DNA from: Solirubrobacterales bacterium
GTDB lineage: Bacteria; Actinomycetota; Thermoleophilia; Solirubrobacterales; 70-9
Length of the DNA: 64,000 nucleotides
Reading direction: 5' to 3'
Assembly (NCBI GenBank): GCA_035573435.1
Contig: DATMZR010000012.1
Location: 62,001 to 126,000 of the forward strand
Of this stretch, positions 62,072 through 64,000 are shown in pieces (positions within the stretch are counted from its first letter, which is position 1; every line of letters begins with the position of its first letter). A model generated the notes under the pieces. It was not told where the DNA came from. It saw only the letters and a program-made list of their open reading frames with translations, and did not search any database. The position numbers and the translations under genes were made by a program.

Positions 62072-62887
62072 ATGGCGCCCGACCACCCCCAGCTCCGCAA
62101 GCTAGCGATCGTCCCCGCCCACAACGAGGAGGGGATGGTGGGCCGCGTGGTGCGCGAGATTCGCCGCCAGGCCCCCGAATTCGACGTCGTCGTGATCGAC
62201 GACGGCTCCACGGACGAGACCGCGGCCGAGGCGGAGGAAAGCGGCGCGATCGTCCTGCACCACCCCTTCAACACCGGGATCGGCGGCGCGATGCAGTCCG
62301 GCTTCAAGTACGCGCTGCGGCATTCCTACGACGTCGCCGCCCAGGTCGACGGCGATGGTCAGCACAAGCCCGCGCACCTGCACGATCTGCTGGCCAAGCT
62401 GAGGACCACGGGCGACGAAGCCGACATGGTCTGCGGCAGCCGCTTCCGCGGGGATCCCGGGTACAAGGTGCCCATCGGCCGCCGGATCGGCAACCTGATC
62501 TTCTCGGTCGTCCTGACCGCGATTTGCCGCCAGCGAATCAGCGATCCCACGTCAGGGTTCCGGATGACGAACCGCCGCGGAATCGAGCTGTTCGCGCGCG
62601 ATTACCCCCACGACTACCCCGAGGTCGAGGCGATCCTGATGCTGCACGCTCACCGGCTTCGGATCCACGAGGTGCCGGTGCGGATGAACGCACGCGGCTA
62701 CGGCCGGAGCTCGATCGACTACCCGCGCAGCGCCTACTACATGGCCAAGGTGCTCTTGGCGCTGTTCGTGGGGCTCTTCCGGCGACGGCCGATTCCGCAC
62801 GACGCGGGCGTCGACCCGACCGAGGGTCGGCCGCTTGCGCCGAGCGCGACGGTGTCCGGAGCCGGCGGCAAGCCAGAGGCACGGTGA
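62072..62887 (+). CDS. Glycosyltransferase family 2, polyprenyl-phosphate type
   Basis: The 271-aa GT2 begins with AIVPAHNEEGMVGRVVREI, has the nucleotide-binding DDGSTDETA near 42-50 and the metal-binding VDGDGQHKPAHL near residue 91. SDPTSGFRM and the acceptor loop follow. It resembles DPM1/dolichyl-phosphate mannosyltransferase-like enzymes that load sugars onto polyprenyl phosphate. Its stop overlaps the DUF2304 gene (GTGA), a pairing often seen with this GT2 subtype. Confidence 0.88.
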   Translation: MAPDHPQLRKLAIVPAHNEEGMVGRVVREIRRQAPEFDVVVIDDGSTDETAAEAEESGAIVLHHPFNTGIGGAMQSGFKYALRHSYDVAAQVDGDGQHKPAHLHDLLAKLRTTGDEADMVCGSRFRGDPGYKVPIGRRIGNLIFSVVLTAICRQRISDPTSGFRMTNRRGIELFARDYPHDYPEVEAILMLHAHRLRIHEVPVRMNARGYGRSSIDYPRSAYYMAKVLLALFVGLFRRRPIPHDAGVDPTEGRPLAPSATVSGAGGKPEAR

Positions 62888-63378
62888 CGATGTCCGTCTC
62901 CTGGTTGGCGTTTGCCGCCACCCAGCTCGACAGCCGCATACGGATCGCGGCGGTCGTGGTGACCGCCCTGATGGTCGGCGTCGTGCTCGAGCTGGTCCGC
63001 CGTCGCCGGCTGGCGGAGCGCTACGCGCTGCTCTGGATGCTCGTTTCGGTGGCGCTGCTGGTGTTGGCGATTTGGAATCAGCTGCTCGCCTCCGCCGCCG
63101 ATCTGCTCCACATAGCGGTGCCCGCCAACTTCCTGTTCATCGCCGCCTTCGGCGTCGCTTTCGTGCTCCTGCTGCACTTCTCGGTCGCCACCTCGCGGCT
63201 CTCCGAGGAAACCCGGGTCCTGGCCCAAGAGGTGGCGCGGTTGGACGAGGAGCTGCGGGCGGCGCGAGCGGCTGAGGCGAACGGAGACGGCGCCGCGTCC
63301 GGCAGCTTGGAGCGGGCACCGGGTGGTGGGCGGCGTCAGGACGGCGATCCGAGCAGCCTCAGCACGACGGACCAGTAG
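62884..63378 (+). CDS. DUF2304 membrane protein
   Basis: The 162-164-aa protein has three membrane helices (residues about 20-38, 50-66 and 75-95): [58 protein letters not shown] coiled-coil follows ([20 protein letters not shown]), then a disordered tail. [14 protein letters not shown] is the DUF2304 signature. It is thought to assist the adjacent GT2 at the membrane. GTG 62884 and ATG 62890 are both possible starts. Its 3' end overlaps the convergent glycosyltransferase by 43 bp. Confidence 0.85.
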   Translation: MTMSVSWLAFAATQLDSRIRIAAVVVTALMVGVVLELVRRRRLAERYALLWMLVSVALLVLAIWNQLLASAADLLHIAVPANFLFIAAFGVAFVLLLHFSVATSRLSEETRVLAQEVARLDEELRAARAAEANGDGAASGSLERAPGGGRRQDGDPSSLSTTDQ

Positions 63379-64000
63379 GCCCGAAGCGCGCCGCGCAATG
63401 CGCGCGAGCGGCCGGCGCGACCGAGGTATGGGGAGGCGAGGTCGGGGGTGAACGGCCGGGCGAACTCCGCCGCCCCGATCGTCCGGCCCTTCTGGATCTG
63501 GCGGCGCTCGCGAAGCAGCCGCCCCAACGCACGCAGCGTGTCTCCCCAGGACAGCAGCTTCTGCCCCAACCAGCCGCCCGCGGCGGCGACCGGCACCAGC
63601 GCCAGCTCGGTGGCGACCAACACGGGGACGAGCAGCGCCAGCAGACTTGAAGGGTAGGTGCGAATCACGGTCGCCCAGCGATTTGCTTCCAGGCGGCGCC
63701 ACTTGGCCTGGCCCTTGGCGAACTCGTAGGCGTGTTCGACGCGCGCGGAGGGCTCCACTCCGAGTCGTTGCCCCGCGAGCCGCAGCCGCAGCGACAGATC
63801 GACGTCCTCGTGATAGAGAAAGAAACGCTCCGCGAAGCCGCCAATCCGTTCGAAGGTCGCCCGAGGGATGGCCAGGCAGGCGCCGGAGACGAACCCGGGC
63901 TCGGCCGAAACGACCCCGTCCGCCGGCACCGGCTCGCCCATTCCGCCGGCCCAGGCGATGCCGGTGAAGTGCACGGCCCCTCCCCGGGTGTTGACCACGC
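63336..64000 (-). CDS. Glycosyltransferase family 2, C-terminal part (cut by window edge)
   Basis: The frame runs off the right edge, so the N-terminal nucleotide-binding part is missing. The visible 221 residues contain [20 protein letters not shown] and the acceptor/catalytic E-D of [19 protein letters not shown], typical of rhamnosyl- or galactofuranosyl-like GT2 enzymes. About 80 residues later a hydrophobic pair ([20 protein letters not shown]) suggests membrane association. Its 3' end overlaps the DUF2304 gene tail to tail. Confidence 0.85.
   Translation of the reverse strand, partial: VVNTRGGAVHFTGIAWAGGMGEPVPADGVVSAEPGFVSGACLAIPRATFERIGGFAERFFLYHEDVDLSLRLRLAGQRLGVEPSARVEHAYEFAKGQAKWRRLEANRWATVIRTYPSSLLALLVPVLVATELALVPVAAAGGWLGQKLLSWGDTLRALGRLLRERRQIQKGRTIGAAEFARPFTPDLASPYLGRAGRSRALRGALRAYWSVVLRLLGSPS

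Overview
The window is a high-GC bacterial chromosome segment, most likely from an actinobacterium of the Thermoleophilia/Solirubrobacterales type. This rests on the high GC, frequent GTG/TTG starts, tight 1-4 nt gene overlaps, zinc-binding (C+) forms of S14, L33, L36 and S4, a MptA/FolE2-type GTP cyclohydrolase and the overall gene inventory. No rRNA, transposase, prophage or CRISPR array is visible. The lineage is inferred and was not tested by database search.

Left arm (1-11900): the 3' end of a RibD-type reductase, tRNA-Pro with a nearby degenerate copy of its 3' half, a membrane-anchored thioredoxin-fold protein, a small recogniser-like protein behind a palindrome-bearing promoter, an acyl-CoA ligase, a patatin-like phospholipase, a PBP4-type D-Ala-D-Ala carboxypeptidase, ligA-surE, a DUF488 protein, an FTR1 iron permease under an apparent iron-box operator, and a double-hotdog thioesterase.

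Core (11900-48000, almost all minus strand): a nearly complete ribosomal superregion. Read in the direction of transcription it runs rpmG-secE-nusG-rplK-rplA, rplJ-rplL behind an L10-type leader, rpoB-rpoC, rpsL-rpsG, fusA-tuf, the S10/spc clusters (rpsJ to secY), adk-map, and rpmJ-rpsM-rpsK-rpsD-rpoA-rplQ-truA. Three departures stand out. Plus-strand genes are inserted between rpoC and rpsL and between rpsG and fusA. The slot usually held by infA contains a relic of a Fur-family regulator instead. Several ribosomal proteins (S3, S5, S17, L4, L5, L10) and SecE carry long low-complexity acidic or charged tails, and in S3, S5, S17, L4 and L10 the tails share exact DNA words, as if tail modules had been exchanged among unrelated genes.

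Right arm (48000-64000): an operon of an uncharacterised DUF6421-like protein, an SDR, threonine aldolase, tRNA-Thr and an acyl-CoA dehydrogenase, divergent from an Lrp/AsnC regulator. Next come tRNA-Tyr, a MerR regulator divergent from a large unknown membrane protein and an alpha/beta hydrolase, the principal sigma factor, folE2, pgsA, a family-5 uracil-DNA glycosylase, a thioesterase, and a glycosyltransferase/DUF2304 pair facing a second glycosyltransferase cut by the window edge.

The best candidate for a little-described system is the Lrp/DUF6421/SDR/threonine-aldolase module with its embedded tRNA-Thr. The most unusual sequence-level phenomenon is the set of shared, shuffled acidic tails on ribosomal proteins.
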